From DASUAS01 sp963809795 (GTDB lineage: Bacteria > Actinomycetota > Acidimicrobiia > IMCC26256 > DASPTH01): DNA of 64,000 nt. The translations under genes and the position numbers were made by a program. The notes below the pieces were generated by a model. That model was not told the DNA's origin, made no database searches, and saw nothing but the letters and a program-made list of their open reading frames with translations. This document shows, piece by piece, positions 27,347 to 35,548 of this stretch. The DNA lies in NCBI GenBank assembly GCA_963809795.1, contig CAWELN010000014.1, positions 253,392-317,391 on the forward strand. Reading direction: 5' to 3'. Each line of letters begins with the position of its first letter. Within the stretch, counting starts at the first letter, position 1.

Positions 27347-27538
27347 GTGGTCCTGACCTGGATCCTCGTGGGCAGCGCGATCCTGCTGGTGGGCGCGGCC
27401 TTTGTGTACGCCTGGCGGAACCGTCCCTACCGCGGGCCCGGCGCCGACACCGCGGCCGTCGACGAGATGGCCATGCAGGCCAGCAAGTTCACGACCCGCG
27501 GACCATGCATGGGCAGCGACATCGGCAGCGACCTGTAA
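27347..27538 (+). CDS. Small single-TM protein (63 aa)
   Basis: The N-terminal transmembrane helix is VVLTWILVGSAILLVGAAFV, followed by a short cytoplasmic tail with YAWRNRPYRGPG and a C-terminal TTRGPCMGSDIGSDL containing one cysteine. GTG 27347 is supported by the -10 box. I recognise no family. The gene is compact, with no Shine-Dalgarno sequence. Confidence 0.6.
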   Translation: MVLTWILVGSAILLVGAAFVYAWRNRPYRGPGADTAAVDEMAMQASKFTTRGPCMGSDIGSDL

Positions 27539-27595
27539 CCGTCAGTCGTCTCCCCTGGTGCCCCGGCGGCTGTGCGATGTGACGGGTTGTGCGCC

Positions 27596-28804
27596 ATGAT
27601 CTCGGCCTCGTCACGAGGGGGATCCGAATGGTCGAGTTCGCACGCCGCAGCCACGCACGTCGTGATCGACGCCGACGGCCACGTCTGTGAACCGGTCGAC
27701 CTCTGGGAGACGCACCTTCCGTCGTCGATGCGGGAACGGGGACCGCGGGTCCGTTACTCCGACGAGCTCGGGACCCAGCACGTCCTGGTCGAGGATCACG
27801 TGGCCATCCCGATGGGTCTCGCCGGGCTCGGCAACGCCGGGATGCACCAGAACCAGGACTTCGGCAACGCCCTGCGCTATCCCGACGACCTCAATCCGGG
27901 TGGATGGGACCCGAAGGAGCGGCTCGGGGTGATGGACCGCGAGGGCATCGACATCGCGGTGCTCTACTGCGGCCTCGGCCAGTCCCTCGGCGGCTTCACC
28001 GACGTCGACCTCGCAGTCGCGTCGCACCAGGTTTGGAACGACTGGATCGCGGACTGGACCTCGACCGATCCCGAGCGGCTCGTCGGCACCGCAGTGATTC
28101 CTCCCCACGACCCCCGCGCCGCCGCGCAGGAGGTGCACCGCGCTCGGGCCCTCGGGCTCGTCGCCGGCGTCATCCGACCGAACCCGGTGAACGGTGTGCC
28201 GTTGTGGTCACCTGCGTTCGACCCGATGTACGAAGCACTGGCGGGGATGGGTATGCCGCTCGGCCTGCACGGTGCCGGCCTGTACGACATCGACGGCGTC
28301 AGCAAGCGGATGATCGACCTGATGGCGATGGGTACGCATCACGCGCTCATCCTGTTCATGGACCAGTACATGACCTTGGCCGGCCTCGTGTACGGCGGCG
28401 TCTTCGAACGGCACCCCGACCTCGAGGTTCTCGTGCTGGAGTGCGGCGGTGGTTGGATCGCGCACTGGATGGACCGCTTCGACGAGTTCCTCGAGGCCTA
28501 CGAGTGGGCACTTCCCGCGAAGCTGAGCCTCACTCCGAGCGAGTACTTCCGGCGGAACTGCGTCATCAGCTTCGATCCGGGAGAGCGAACGATGGGGGCG
28601 ATGGCCGACCTCGCGGGCGAGGACAACCTCATCTGGGCCAGCGACTTTCCGCACTCCGACGCGAAGTATCCGGGGGTGGTCGACGAGTTGCTCGAGCACG
28701 TCGAGCACCTGCCTGACGCCCGCCAGCGCAAGATCGTCGGCGAGAACGCGGCGCGCGTCTACGCGCTCGAGGAGCGTTACGAGAAGCGCCTCGCGCATGC
28801 CTGA
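27596..28804 (+). CDS. Amidohydrolase family 2 metal-dependent hydrolase
   Basis: A TIM-barrel hydrolase of about 400 aa of the amidohydrolase-2 group that includes decarboxylases. Visible marks are IDADGHVCEP (variant of the DxH metal motif), GLHGAG with a metal His, LECGGGWIAHWMDRFDE and WASDFPHSD with the active-site Asp. The start is uncertain: ATG 27596 is in frame, but a GAGGGGG Shine-Dalgarno precedes ATG 27628 in another frame, so a one-base error just downstream may hide the true start. It overlaps the next amidohydrolase gene by 8 bases. The substrate is unknown. Confidence 0.85.
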   Translation: MISASSRGGSEWSSSHAAATHVVIDADGHVCEPVDLWETHLPSSMRERGPRVRYSDELGTQHVLVEDHVAIPMGLAGLGNAGMHQNQDFGNALRYPDDLNPGGWDPKERLGVMDREGIDIAVLYCGLGQSLGGFTDVDLAVASHQVWNDWIADWTSTDPERLVGTAVIPPHDPRAAAQEVHRARALGLVAGVIRPNPVNGVPLWSPAFDPMYEALAGMGMPLGLHGAGLYDIDGVSKRMIDLMAMGTHHALILFMDQYMTLAGLVYGGVFERHPDLEVLVLECGGGWIAHWMDRFDEFLEAYEWALPAKLSLTPSEYFRRNCVISFDPGERTMGAMADLAGEDNLIWASDFPHSDAKYPGVVDELLEHVEHLPDARQRKIVGENAARVYALEERYEKRLAHA

Positions 28805-30482
28805 GCTCGATCTCCTGGTTCGGGGCGGAACGGTCATCGACGGTTCCGGTCTGCCCGCGTTCTCCGCCGACGTGGGCGTGCGGGACGGCCGGATCACTGC
28901 CGTCGGTCGACTCGGCGCATCAGCCGCGAGCCACACCATCGACGCCGACGGTTGCGTCGTGGCGCCGGGCTTCGTCGACATCCACACGCACTACGACGCC
29001 CAGCTCCATTTCGAGCCCACCGCATCGCCATCGTCGTGGCACGGCGTCACGACCGTCATCAACGGGAACTGCGGGTTCTCTCTGTTCCCGGCTCGACCGG
29101 CGGACGTCACCTGGCTGTGCGAGATGCTCAGCCGCGTGGAAGGCATGTCAGCCGACACCCTGGCGGCGGGGGTGACCTTCCGAGGTGGTGGTCTGCCTGA
29201 CTTCGCGCGCGGACTCGAGGGCGCCCTCGGCGTGAACGCGGCGTTCCAGGTCGGGCACTCCGCGCTGCGCCGGTACGCCATGGGCGACGACGCCGGGACG
29301 CGCCGCGCGACCACCGACGAGATCGGCGTCATGCAGGCGCTGCTCGTCGACGCGCTGGACGCCGGTGCGGTCGGCTTCTCGTCGAGTCAACTCGAGATGC
29401 ACGTCGACCAGCACGGCCAACCAGTGCCGTCGAACATGGCTGCGCCCGAGGAGCTGGTCGCGCTCGCCTCGGTCTTCGCGCGGCGACCGCACGGGGTGAT
29501 CGAGTTCATCAGTCGTACGAACCTCGAGGGGCACGACGACGCCGATCGCGAGCTGATGCTGGCGATGTGCGAGGCGTCCGGGAAGCCGATGAACGTGAAT
29601 CCGATCGTGCGGCTCCCGTTCCTGGGCGACGGTTGGGCCCGCGGGATGGAGTTCGTCGACGTCGCGCGCGAGCGCGGCTACCGCGTGCACCCGCAGTCGT
29701 CGTTGCAGCAGATGCAGGTGTTCTTCGCTCTGCACGACACCTTTCTCTTCGACGAGATGGAAGCGTTCCGTGAGGTGCTCACCTCCGGTGACCGGCGCGA
29801 GACGCTCCTCGGCGATCCCGCGGTGCGTCAGCGCCTCCGAGCTGCGCTCGCGGACACCGACGGGCGCGCCTTCGTGTTCACCTGGGATGCGGTGAAGGTG
29901 GCCCGGGCCGACGCGCACCCCGAGTGGGTCGGCCGCACGGTCGGCGACCTGGCGCGCGAATGGAGCAGCGATCCCTTGGACGCGTTCCTCGACGCGTCGC
30001 TGGCCGAGCACCTCACGACGACCTTCACGCTCGGCGGCTCGCTCGGCGACAAGTCACGCGAGACGACCGCCCAGGTGGTCCGCCATCCCGCCAGCCTGCC
30101 CGGGAGCAGCGACGCCGGCGCCCACCTCACCAGCTACTGCGGGGTCGACTTCTCGACGCGCCTGCTCGCCGAGTACGCGCCGGACGTCATCTCGCTCGAG
30201 GACGCGGTGCGCCGTCTCGCCACCATCCCCGCGCAGATGTACGGCTTCGCCGATCGCGGCACCGTGCGCGCCGGCAGCGCAGCCGACCTCGTGGTCTGGG
30301 ACCCGAGTCGGCTCGGGGTCGGCCCCACCCGATGGGCCGCCGACTTCCCCGCCGGCGGCGGTCGCTTCGTCGTGGAATCCACCGGATACCGCGCGTTGGT
30401 CGTCAACGGATCGGTGCTCCTCGACGAGGGCGTCGACACCGGCGCGCGTGCCGGCGAGGTGCTCCGACCGACCTCGTTCTGA
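28797..30482 (+). CDS. N-acyl-D-amino-acid deacylase-like amidohydrolase (family 3)
   Basis: A 561-aa cyclic-amidohydrolase fold: LLVRGGTVIDGSGLPAFSAD, the zinc motif FVDIHTHYD, GNCGFSLFPAR, and SSDAGAHLTSYCG before the C-terminal beta domain (GTVRAGSAADLVVWDP). This matches D-aminoacylase/dihydroorotase-like proteins annotated as N-acyl-D-amino-acid deacylases. The ATG lies within the last codons of the preceding amidohydrolase, so the two are co-translated and probably act in one catabolic route that I cannot name. Confidence 0.88.
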   Translation: MPELDLLVRGGTVIDGSGLPAFSADVGVRDGRITAVGRLGASAASHTIDADGCVVAPGFVDIHTHYDAQLHFEPTASPSSWHGVTTVINGNCGFSLFPARPADVTWLCEMLSRVEGMSADTLAAGVTFRGGGLPDFARGLEGALGVNAAFQVGHSALRRYAMGDDAGTRRATTDEIGVMQALLVDALDAGAVGFSSSQLEMHVDQHGQPVPSNMAAPEELVALASVFARRPHGVIEFISRTNLEGHDDADRELMLAMCEASGKPMNVNPIVRLPFLGDGWARGMEFVDVARERGYRVHPQSSLQQMQVFFALHDTFLFDEMEAFREVLTSGDRRETLLGDPAVRQRLRAALADTDGRAFVFTWDAVKVARADAHPEWVGRTVGDLAREWSSDPLDAFLDASLAEHLTTTFTLGGSLGDKSRETTAQVVRHPASLPGSSDAGAHLTSYCGVDFSTRLLAEYAPDVISLEDAVRRLATIPAQMYGFADRGTVRAGSAADLVVWDPSRLGVGPTRWAADFPAGGGRFVVESTGYRALVVNGSVLLDEGVDTGARAGEVLRPTSF

Positions 30483-30538
30483 CGGCTCCAGGGGGGTCCG
30501 GATGAGCACCCGCGGCGCCGACTTGCCCACCGGCGCCC

Positions 30539-30567
30539 TTGACGCGTTCTGGACATACCGGTACAGT
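30539..30567 (+). promoter_or_regulatory. Sigma-70-type promoter with -35 and -10
   Basis: TTGACG (30539-30544), a 17-bp spacer and TACAGT (30562-30567). An 8-bp palindrome TACCGGTA runs from the spacer into the -10. Unlike most promoters in the window it gives a long leader, about 85 nt, and the gene it serves has a strong Shine-Dalgarno. Confidence 0.6.
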
Positions 30568-30659
30568 CTGTCGCACCCAGACGTGATCCGACGGGATCCT
30601 GCGTCGCCACTTCCCCGCACCACGCCCGGCCCCGCCGGCCTGCTCGCGGAGGAAGTGCC

Positions 30660-31265
30660 ATGCCCGCCACGTTGCTGATCAAGCCCTGGAACGACCCGGT
30701 GGTCGACACCCTCGGGCACGATCCCCGCTCCCGCTACGTCGAGACCTTCTGGCTGCCGACCCTCGGTCCCACTGCGCTCCTGCTCCTGCGCCACCTCGCC
30801 GACCGGTTCGATCGCACCCCCGAAGGCGTCGAGCTCACCGTGAGCGACACCTCGCACGCGCTCGGCCTCGGCCAGCGCGACGGCACCGCGTCGCCCCTCG
30901 TACGCACGTTGCGGCGCCTCACCCAGTTCGACCTCGCCTGTGAGGACCCGATGTCCGACACGGTGGCGGTGCGGCGCAACGTCCCGCCGGTGAACGCCCG
31001 CCACCTGCGCCGCCTGCCGAGCGCGCTGCAGGCCGCGCACGCCGAGTGGGCGGAGGCGCAGCTGGCCGAGCACCCCCTCGCCGAGGCGCGCCGGCGTTCC
31101 CGCCGCGTCGCGTTCACCCTGCTCGAGCAGGGCGACGACCCCGACCACGTCGAGCGGGCGCTGCACGCGATCGGCTTTCACCCCGCGCTCTGCCAGGAGA
31201 GTGCGCAGTGGGCCTACCAGCGTCACCGCGAGGCGCTCGACCACGCGCAGGGAGTCGCGTCGTGA
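30660..31265 (+). CDS. Conserved actinobacterial protein, winged-helix-like
   Basis: A 201-aa protein starting at ATG 30660 with GGAGGAAG 7 nt upstream. The central region (TVSDTSHALGLGQRDGTASPLVRTLRRLTQFDLA) looks like a winged-helix unit, and LRRLPSALQAAHAEW and the C-terminal EQGDDPDHVERALHAIGFHP are helical. I think it is a DNA-binding or scaffold protein, but no named family is recognised. It has its own promoter. Confidence 0.65.
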   Translation: MPATLLIKPWNDPVVDTLGHDPRSRYVETFWLPTLGPTALLLLRHLADRFDRTPEGVELTVSDTSHALGLGQRDGTASPLVRTLRRLTQFDLACEDPMSDTVAVRRNVPPVNARHLRRLPSALQAAHAEWAEAQLAEHPLAEARRRSRRVAFTLLEQGDDPDHVERALHAIGFHPALCQESAQWAYQRHREALDHAQGVAS

Positions 31266-31328
31266 CCCATCGCTGACGAGATCACGCGGCGCGCGCTTCG
31301 CCCCCGATGCGCGTCCGCGGCCGAGCGG

Positions 31329-31394
31329 CGCGTCCCCGGTCCCCGGGACGCGTTGCTCGCGCGCGACGACCTCGTGGACAGGTCCCGCGGGACC
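31329..31394. promoter_or_regulatory. Two inverted repeats upstream of the sirtuin gene
   Basis: CGCGTCCC (31329-31336) pairs with GGGACGCG (31345-31352), a terminator-like hairpin after the preceding gene. GGTCCCGCGGGACC (31381-31394) is a perfect 14-bp palindrome centred about 40 bp upstream of the sirtuin -10 box and could be an operator. The rest of 31266-31424 shows nothing I can assign. Confidence 0.45.
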
Positions 31395-31424
31395 ACGCCC
31401 AGGCTGCCGCGAGGCCCATCCGGG

Positions 31425-31430
31425 TACCGT
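31425..31430 (+). promoter_or_regulatory. -10 box for the sirtuin gene (leaderless)
   Basis: TACCGT, 6 nt before the ATG at 31437. Confidence 0.5.
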
Positions 31431-31436
31431 GCGTCC

Positions 31437-32201
31437 ATGGCCGACGACGCGCACCTCGACCGCCTCGCCGCGTTGCTGCGGGACGCCCGGCAGATCGTCG
31501 TGCTCACCGGGGCCGGGATCTCGACCGAGTCGGGCATCCCCGACTTCCGCGGCCCGCAGGGCCTCTGGACCAAGGACCCGTCGGCCGAGCGCAAGGCGAC
31601 CATCCAGCACTACGTGCACGACGCCGAGCACCGCCGCGACGTGTGGCGCGCCCGCGCCGCCGGCGGCGAGCGGTTCGGGGGCGAGCCGAACGCCGGGCAC
31701 GTCGCGTTGGCCGAGCTCGAACGCCGGGCGAACCTGCACACGCTCGTCACCCAGAACGTCGACGGCCTGCACCAGGCGGCGGGCACCTCGCCCGAGATCG
31801 TGATCGAGATCCACGGCACCGTGCAGGACGCGAAGTGCCTGGCGTGCGGCTGGCGGGGTCCGATGGAAGACACCCTCGCCCGGGTGCGCGCCGGTGACGA
31901 GGATCCGGCCTGTCTCGAGTGCGGCGGCATGCTCAAGTCGGCCACCATCTCCTTCGGCGAGAACCTCGTGCCCGCCGATCTCGAACGGGCGCAGCGTGCC
32001 GCCGCCCTCGCCGACGTCTTCCTCGCGGTCGGCACCTCCCTGGGCGTCTACCCGGCGGCCGCCCTCCCGGAGCTCGCGCTGCGGAACGGCGCGCTGCTGG
32101 CCGTGCTCAACGGCGAGGAGACGCCGTTCGACCCGCGGGCCGAGTTCGTGCTCCGCGACCGCCTGGGTGAGGTGCTCCCGGAGCTGGTGGCGCGGATCTG
32201 A
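31437..32201 (+). CDS. NAD-dependent protein deacylase (sirtuin)
   Basis: A Sir2 family deacetylase/deacylase of 254 aa. Visible motifs are VLTGAGISTESGIPDFRG (NAD binding), TQNVDGLHQAAG, catalytic His in EIHGTV, a zinc ribbon (CLACG...CLECGG), ISFGENLVP and VGTSLGVYPAA. All catalytic and zinc residues are present. The typical role is removing acyl groups from acetyl-CoA synthetase and other enzymes. It stands alone between its own promoter and the rhodanese-ThiF gene. Confidence 0.94.
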   Translation: MADDAHLDRLAALLRDARQIVVLTGAGISTESGIPDFRGPQGLWTKDPSAERKATIQHYVHDAEHRRDVWRARAAGGERFGGEPNAGHVALAELERRANLHTLVTQNVDGLHQAAGTSPEIVIEIHGTVQDAKCLACGWRGPMEDTLARVRAGDEDPACLECGGMLKSATISFGENLVPADLERAQRAAALADVFLAVGTSLGVYPAAALPELALRNGALLAVLNGEETPFDPRAEFVLRDRLGEVLPELVARI

Positions 32202-32211
32202 CCGGCCCGGT

Positions 32212-32239
32212 TGGGAATACCCGACCATCGCAGTAGCAT
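32212..32239 (+). promoter_or_regulatory. Promoter for the rhodanese-ThiF gene
   Basis: TTGGGA (32212-32217), a 16-bp spacer and TAGCAT (32234-32239). The leader of about 20 nt holds GGAGGACGAGGGAG before the ATG at 32267. Confidence 0.45.
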
Positions 32240-32266
32240 TTCAATGGAGGACGAGGGAGACGCAGG

Positions 32267-33451
32267 ATGGCGAGTTATCGCGAGCTGCTCCGGGACACCA
32301 AGCAGCGCATCACCGAGATCCAGCCCGAGGACGCCGAGGCGCGCCTCGGGCAGGCCACGTTCGTCGACGTGCGCGAGCAGGACGAGCACGACCAGGGCAC
32401 CATCCCGGGGTCGGTGTTCATCCCCCGCGGCCACCTCGAGAGCCAGGCCGAGACCAAGCTCCTCGACCGCGACCAACCCATCGTCCTGTACTGCGCCGGC
32501 GGCAACCGCTCCGCCTTCGCCGCCGAGACCCTCCAGCAGCTCGGCTTCACCGACGTCGTGTCGATGGCCGGTGGGTTCGGGCGGTGGAAGAACGAGGGTC
32601 GCCCCTGGATCACCCCCCAGACCCTCACCGCCGAGCAGCGCGACCGCTACGGGCGCCACATCCTCCTTCCCGAGGTCGGCGAGGCCGGCCAGCAGAAGCT
32701 GCTCGAGAGCCGCGTGCTGCTGCTGGGTGCGGGCGGCCTCGGCTCACCCGCCGCGCTCTACCTCGCGGCTGCGGGCGTCGGCACACTCGGCATCGTCGAC
32801 ATGGACGTCGTCGACGCGTCGAACCTGCAGCGCCAGATCCTCCACAACATGGACCGCATCGGCGAACGCAAGGTCGACTCGGCGAAGAAGACCCTCACCG
32901 AGCTGAACCCCGACGTCGACGTGGTCACGTACGACGTCCGTCTCGGCGCCGACAACGTGCTCGACATCATCGACGGCTACGACGTGATCGTCGACGGCAC
33001 CGACAACTTCCCCACGCGCTACCTCCTGAACGACGCGTCGCTGCTGAAGCGCATCCCGGTCGTGCACGGCTCGATCTTCCGGTTCGAGGGCCAGGTCTCG
33101 GTGTTCAAGCCCTACGAGGGCCCCTGCTACCGCTGCCTCCTGCCCGAGCCGCCGCCGCCGGAGCTGGCGCCCAGCTGCGCGGAGGCCGGGGTGCTCGGCG
33201 TGCTCCCGGGCATCATCGGTTCGATCCAGGCGCTCGAGGCGATCAAGCTGATCCTCGACCTCGGCGACCCGCTGATCGGTCGGCTCCTCGCCTACGACGC
33301 GCTCGAGCAGTCGTTCCGTGCGTTCAAGGTGCGTCGCGACCCCGCGTGCCCGGCCTGCGGCGAGCACGCGGCGCCGATCGTGATCGCCGAGTACGACGAG
33401 CAGTGCCTCCCGCACGCCGTGCTCGCCGACGGCAGCGTCCTCACGCACTGA
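32267..33451 (+). CDS. Rhodanese-ThiF/MoeB fusion (MoeZ-like) adenylyltransferase
   Basis: Activates the C-terminal glycine of ubiquitin-like sulfur carriers (MoaD, ThiS, CysO class) by adenylation and supplies persulfide sulfur. The 394-aa protein has an N-terminal rhodanese domain (about 10-115; TFVDVREQDEH, active loop YCAGGNRS). The ThiF/MoeB E1-like domain (about 125-394) has LLGAGGLGSPAALYLAAAGV, SNLQRQ, the catalytic Asp in DGTDNFPTRY, and zinc cysteines in CYRC and CPAC. The usual MoeZ order is ThiF then rhodanese; here it is reversed. The gene is single, with a good Shine-Dalgarno. Confidence 0.92.
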   Translation: MASYRELLRDTKQRITEIQPEDAEARLGQATFVDVREQDEHDQGTIPGSVFIPRGHLESQAETKLLDRDQPIVLYCAGGNRSAFAAETLQQLGFTDVVSMAGGFGRWKNEGRPWITPQTLTAEQRDRYGRHILLPEVGEAGQQKLLESRVLLLGAGGLGSPAALYLAAAGVGTLGIVDMDVVDASNLQRQILHNMDRIGERKVDSAKKTLTELNPDVDVVTYDVRLGADNVLDIIDGYDVIVDGTDNFPTRYLLNDASLLKRIPVVHGSIFRFEGQVSVFKPYEGPCYRCLLPEPPPPELAPSCAEAGVLGVLPGIIGSIQALEAIKLILDLGDPLIGRLLAYDALEQSFRAFKVRRDPACPACGEHAAPIVIAEYDEQCLPHAVLADGSVLTH

Positions 33452-33459
33452 TCACGGCC

Positions 33460-34419
33460 TCAGCGCCGTAGCCGCACCACCAGCTGCTCGACACGCGCCG
33501 CCAGCTCGTCGGGCTCGCGTACGACGACCGCGTACCGTCCCGCGAGCCAGGTGACGATGCGCAGCAACGCCTCGTTGCTGCCGCTGCCGACGCGCACGTG
33601 GGCACGACCGTCGTCGAGCTCCTCGACCTCGGCGTCGCTCCAGCGGAGCATGTCGCGCACCGCGTCCGGCGCGCCGTCGACCTCGAGCACGGCCGAGTGC
33701 GGCAGGGGCATGGTGCGGATCGACTCGGCCACGAACGCGGCCGCGTCGCCACCAGGGAGCTCGCGCGCCGCGCACCGCACGCCGGCCAGCCGGGGCCGCT
33801 CGAGCCGGTCGAGGCGGAACGTGCGCCAGTCGTCGCGGCGGACGTCCCAGGCGACGAGATACCACCGGCGTCCGGTCGACACGAGCTGGTGGGGCTCGAC
33901 CAGGCGGCTCGAGTCGTCGCCGTCGCGGCGGCGGTAGTCGAAGCGGACCTGCTCGGTGTCGCGACACGCCAGCGCGAGCACCGCGAGGGCATCGGCGTCG
34001 ACCGTCGGGCCGCCGCCCCACTGCAGCGACACGATGTTGCTGTGCACCGCGTGCACCCGTCGCCGCAGCCGGTCGGGCAGGACCTGCTCGAGCTTGGCCA
34101 GCGCGCGCAGCGCGGTGTCGTCGATCCCGTCGATCGACGCGCCGGCGGCCGTCCGCAGCCCGACGGCGATGGCGACGGCCTCTTCGTCGTCGAGCAACAG
34201 CGGCGGCAGGTGGGCGCCGGTGGCGAGGCGGTAGCCGCCGGCGGCCCCGGGCGTGGCGTCGACCGGGTAGCCGAGTGACCGCAGTCGGTCGACGTCGCGC
34301 CGCAGCGTGCGGGCGCTGATGCCGAGACGCTCGGTGAGCTCCCCGCCCGGCCAGAACCGGTGCGTCTGCAGCAGCGAGAGCAGCAGCAGGGCTCGTTCGG
34401 TCGGGTCGTTGTCGGCCAT
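33460..34419 (-). CDS. HTH-WYL domain transcriptional regulator
   Basis: A 319-aa regulator with an N-terminal HTH (ERALLLLSLLQTHRFWPGGELTERLGISARTLRRDVDRL, read in parts; DeoR/HTH_11 type), a WYL domain (FDYRRRDG, VEPHQLVSTGRRWYLVAWD, FRLDRL) and a C-terminal extension. WYL domains sense nucleic acid or small ligands. ATG 34419 is chosen because the upstream extension lacks similarity. It is divergent from the ABC exporter genes and probably regulates them. Confidence 0.88.
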   Translation of the reverse strand: MADNDPTERALLLLSLLQTHRFWPGGELTERLGISARTLRRDVDRLRSLGYPVDATPGAAGGYRLATGAHLPPLLLDDEEAVAIAVGLRTAAGASIDGIDDTALRALAKLEQVLPDRLRRRVHAVHSNIVSLQWGGGPTVDADALAVLALACRDTEQVRFDYRRRDGDDSSRLVEPHQLVSTGRRWYLVAWDVRRDDWRTFRLDRLERPRLAGVRCAARELPGGDAAAFVAESIRTMPLPHSAVLEVDGAPDAVRDMLRWSDAEVEELDDGRAHVRVGSGSNEALLRIVTWLAGRYAVVVREPDELAARVEQLVVRLRR

Positions 34420-34516
34420 CGCACCCTTCGCCGCTCGATGAGTTCCGGCCGTCGCTGCGGTCTGACCCGAGAAGATTCCCACACATCGCGGCCAGGATCT
34501 GGCCGCAGTGATCCGT

Positions 34517-34522
34517 AGGTTC
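34517..34522 (+). promoter_or_regulatory. -10 box for the ABC exporter operon (leaderless)
   Basis: TAGGTT, 6 nt before the GTG at 34529. Confidence 0.45.
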
Positions 34523-34528
34523 GGAGCC

Positions 34529-35548
34529 GTGCAGACAACGTTGCGCCACCGTCAGGAACACCACCAGGACCATCACCACGACGCGACCGACCGGGGAGCG
34601 CCCGCGATCGTCGCCGAGGGCCTCACCCGGACCTTCGGCGACGTGACCGCCGTCGACCACCTCGACCTCGTCATCAACCGAGGCGAGATCTACGGCCTGC
34701 TCGGCCCCAACGGGGCGGGGAAGTCGACCACGGTCAAGATGCTGTGCACGCTGCTCGCCCCCACCGGCGGGCGGGCCTCGGTGGCCGGCGTCGACATCGC
34801 GGCCCGGCCGCAGCAGGTGCGCCTCCACATCGGCGTGGCCCTCCAGGACGTCGCCCTCGACCCGAAGCAGACCGGGCTCGAGCTCCTCCGCCTCCAGGGC
34901 CTGCTCTACGGCCTCACCCGCAGGGAGATCGAGCAGCGCCTGGTCGAGCTCCGGGCCCTCGTCGACCTCGGCGACGCGCTCGAGCGCCGCATCGAGACCT
35001 ACTCGGGCGGCATGCGCCGCCGGCTCGACCTCGCCGCCGCGCTCGTGCACAACCCGGAGGTGCTGTTCCTCGACGAGCCGACGACCGGTCTCGACCCGAT
35101 CAGCCGCGCCAGCGTGTGGCAGGAGGTGCAGCGGCTCAACGACGAGCTCGGCATGACCATCCTGCTCACCACGCAGTACCTGGAAGAGGCCGACGAGCTC
35201 GCCGACCGCGTCGGCATCGTCGACAACGGCCGGCTCGTGGCCCAGGGCACGCCCGCCGAGCTGAAGCGCAACATCGGCACCGACGTCGTCGTCGCCCGCA
35301 TCGAGGGCGATCCGGCCGCCGCGCAGGACGCGTTGCAGGGCGTCTACGGAGTGGTGGCGGTCGAAGGACGCGACCACGAGCTGACCATCAGCGTCGACGA
35401 CGGCTCGTCGGCCATCGGCCCGGTGGCCATCGCGTTGCACGACGCCTCGATTCGGGTGCGCGACCTCACGCTGCGCACGCCGACGCTCGACGACGTGTTC
35501 CTCGAGCTCACCGGGGCCCACTTCGATGCCGAGGAGGATCGGTCATGA
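34529..35548 (+). CDS. ABC-2 exporter ATP-binding protein (DrrA-like)
   Basis: An ATPase of about 339 aa of the daunorubicin-resistance/ABC-2 exporter class. Walker A is GPNGAGKST, the signature is TYSGGMRRRLDLA, Walker B is VLFLDEPTTGLD, and the H-loop is in TTQYLEEAD. The C-terminal DrrA-type domain ends with LDDVFLELTG. The first 20 residues are His-rich (RHRQEHHQDHHHD), which is unusual and could bind metal. The stop overlaps the permease ATG (ATGA). It is divergent from the WYL regulator. Confidence 0.93.
   Translation: MQTTLRHRQEHHQDHHHDATDRGAPAIVAEGLTRTFGDVTAVDHLDLVINRGEIYGLLGPNGAGKSTTVKMLCTLLAPTGGRASVAGVDIAARPQQVRLHIGVALQDVALDPKQTGLELLRLQGLLYGLTRREIEQRLVELRALVDLGDALERRIETYSGGMRRRLDLAAALVHNPEVLFLDEPTTGLDPISRASVWQEVQRLNDELGMTILLTTQYLEEADELADRVGIVDNGRLVAQGTPAELKRNIGTDVVVARIEGDPAAAQDALQGVYGVVAVEGRDHELTISVDDGSSAIGPVAIALHDASIRVRDLTLRTPTLDDVFLELTGAHFDAEEDRS

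Noticed and set aside
30502..30678. A 58-codon ORF (MSTRGADLPTGALDAF) with an AGGGGGG Shine-Dalgarno overlapping the next gene
   Set aside because: A clear -35/-10 promoter for the next gene lies inside it, and the product has no recognisable features. It is possible but not supported enough to list.
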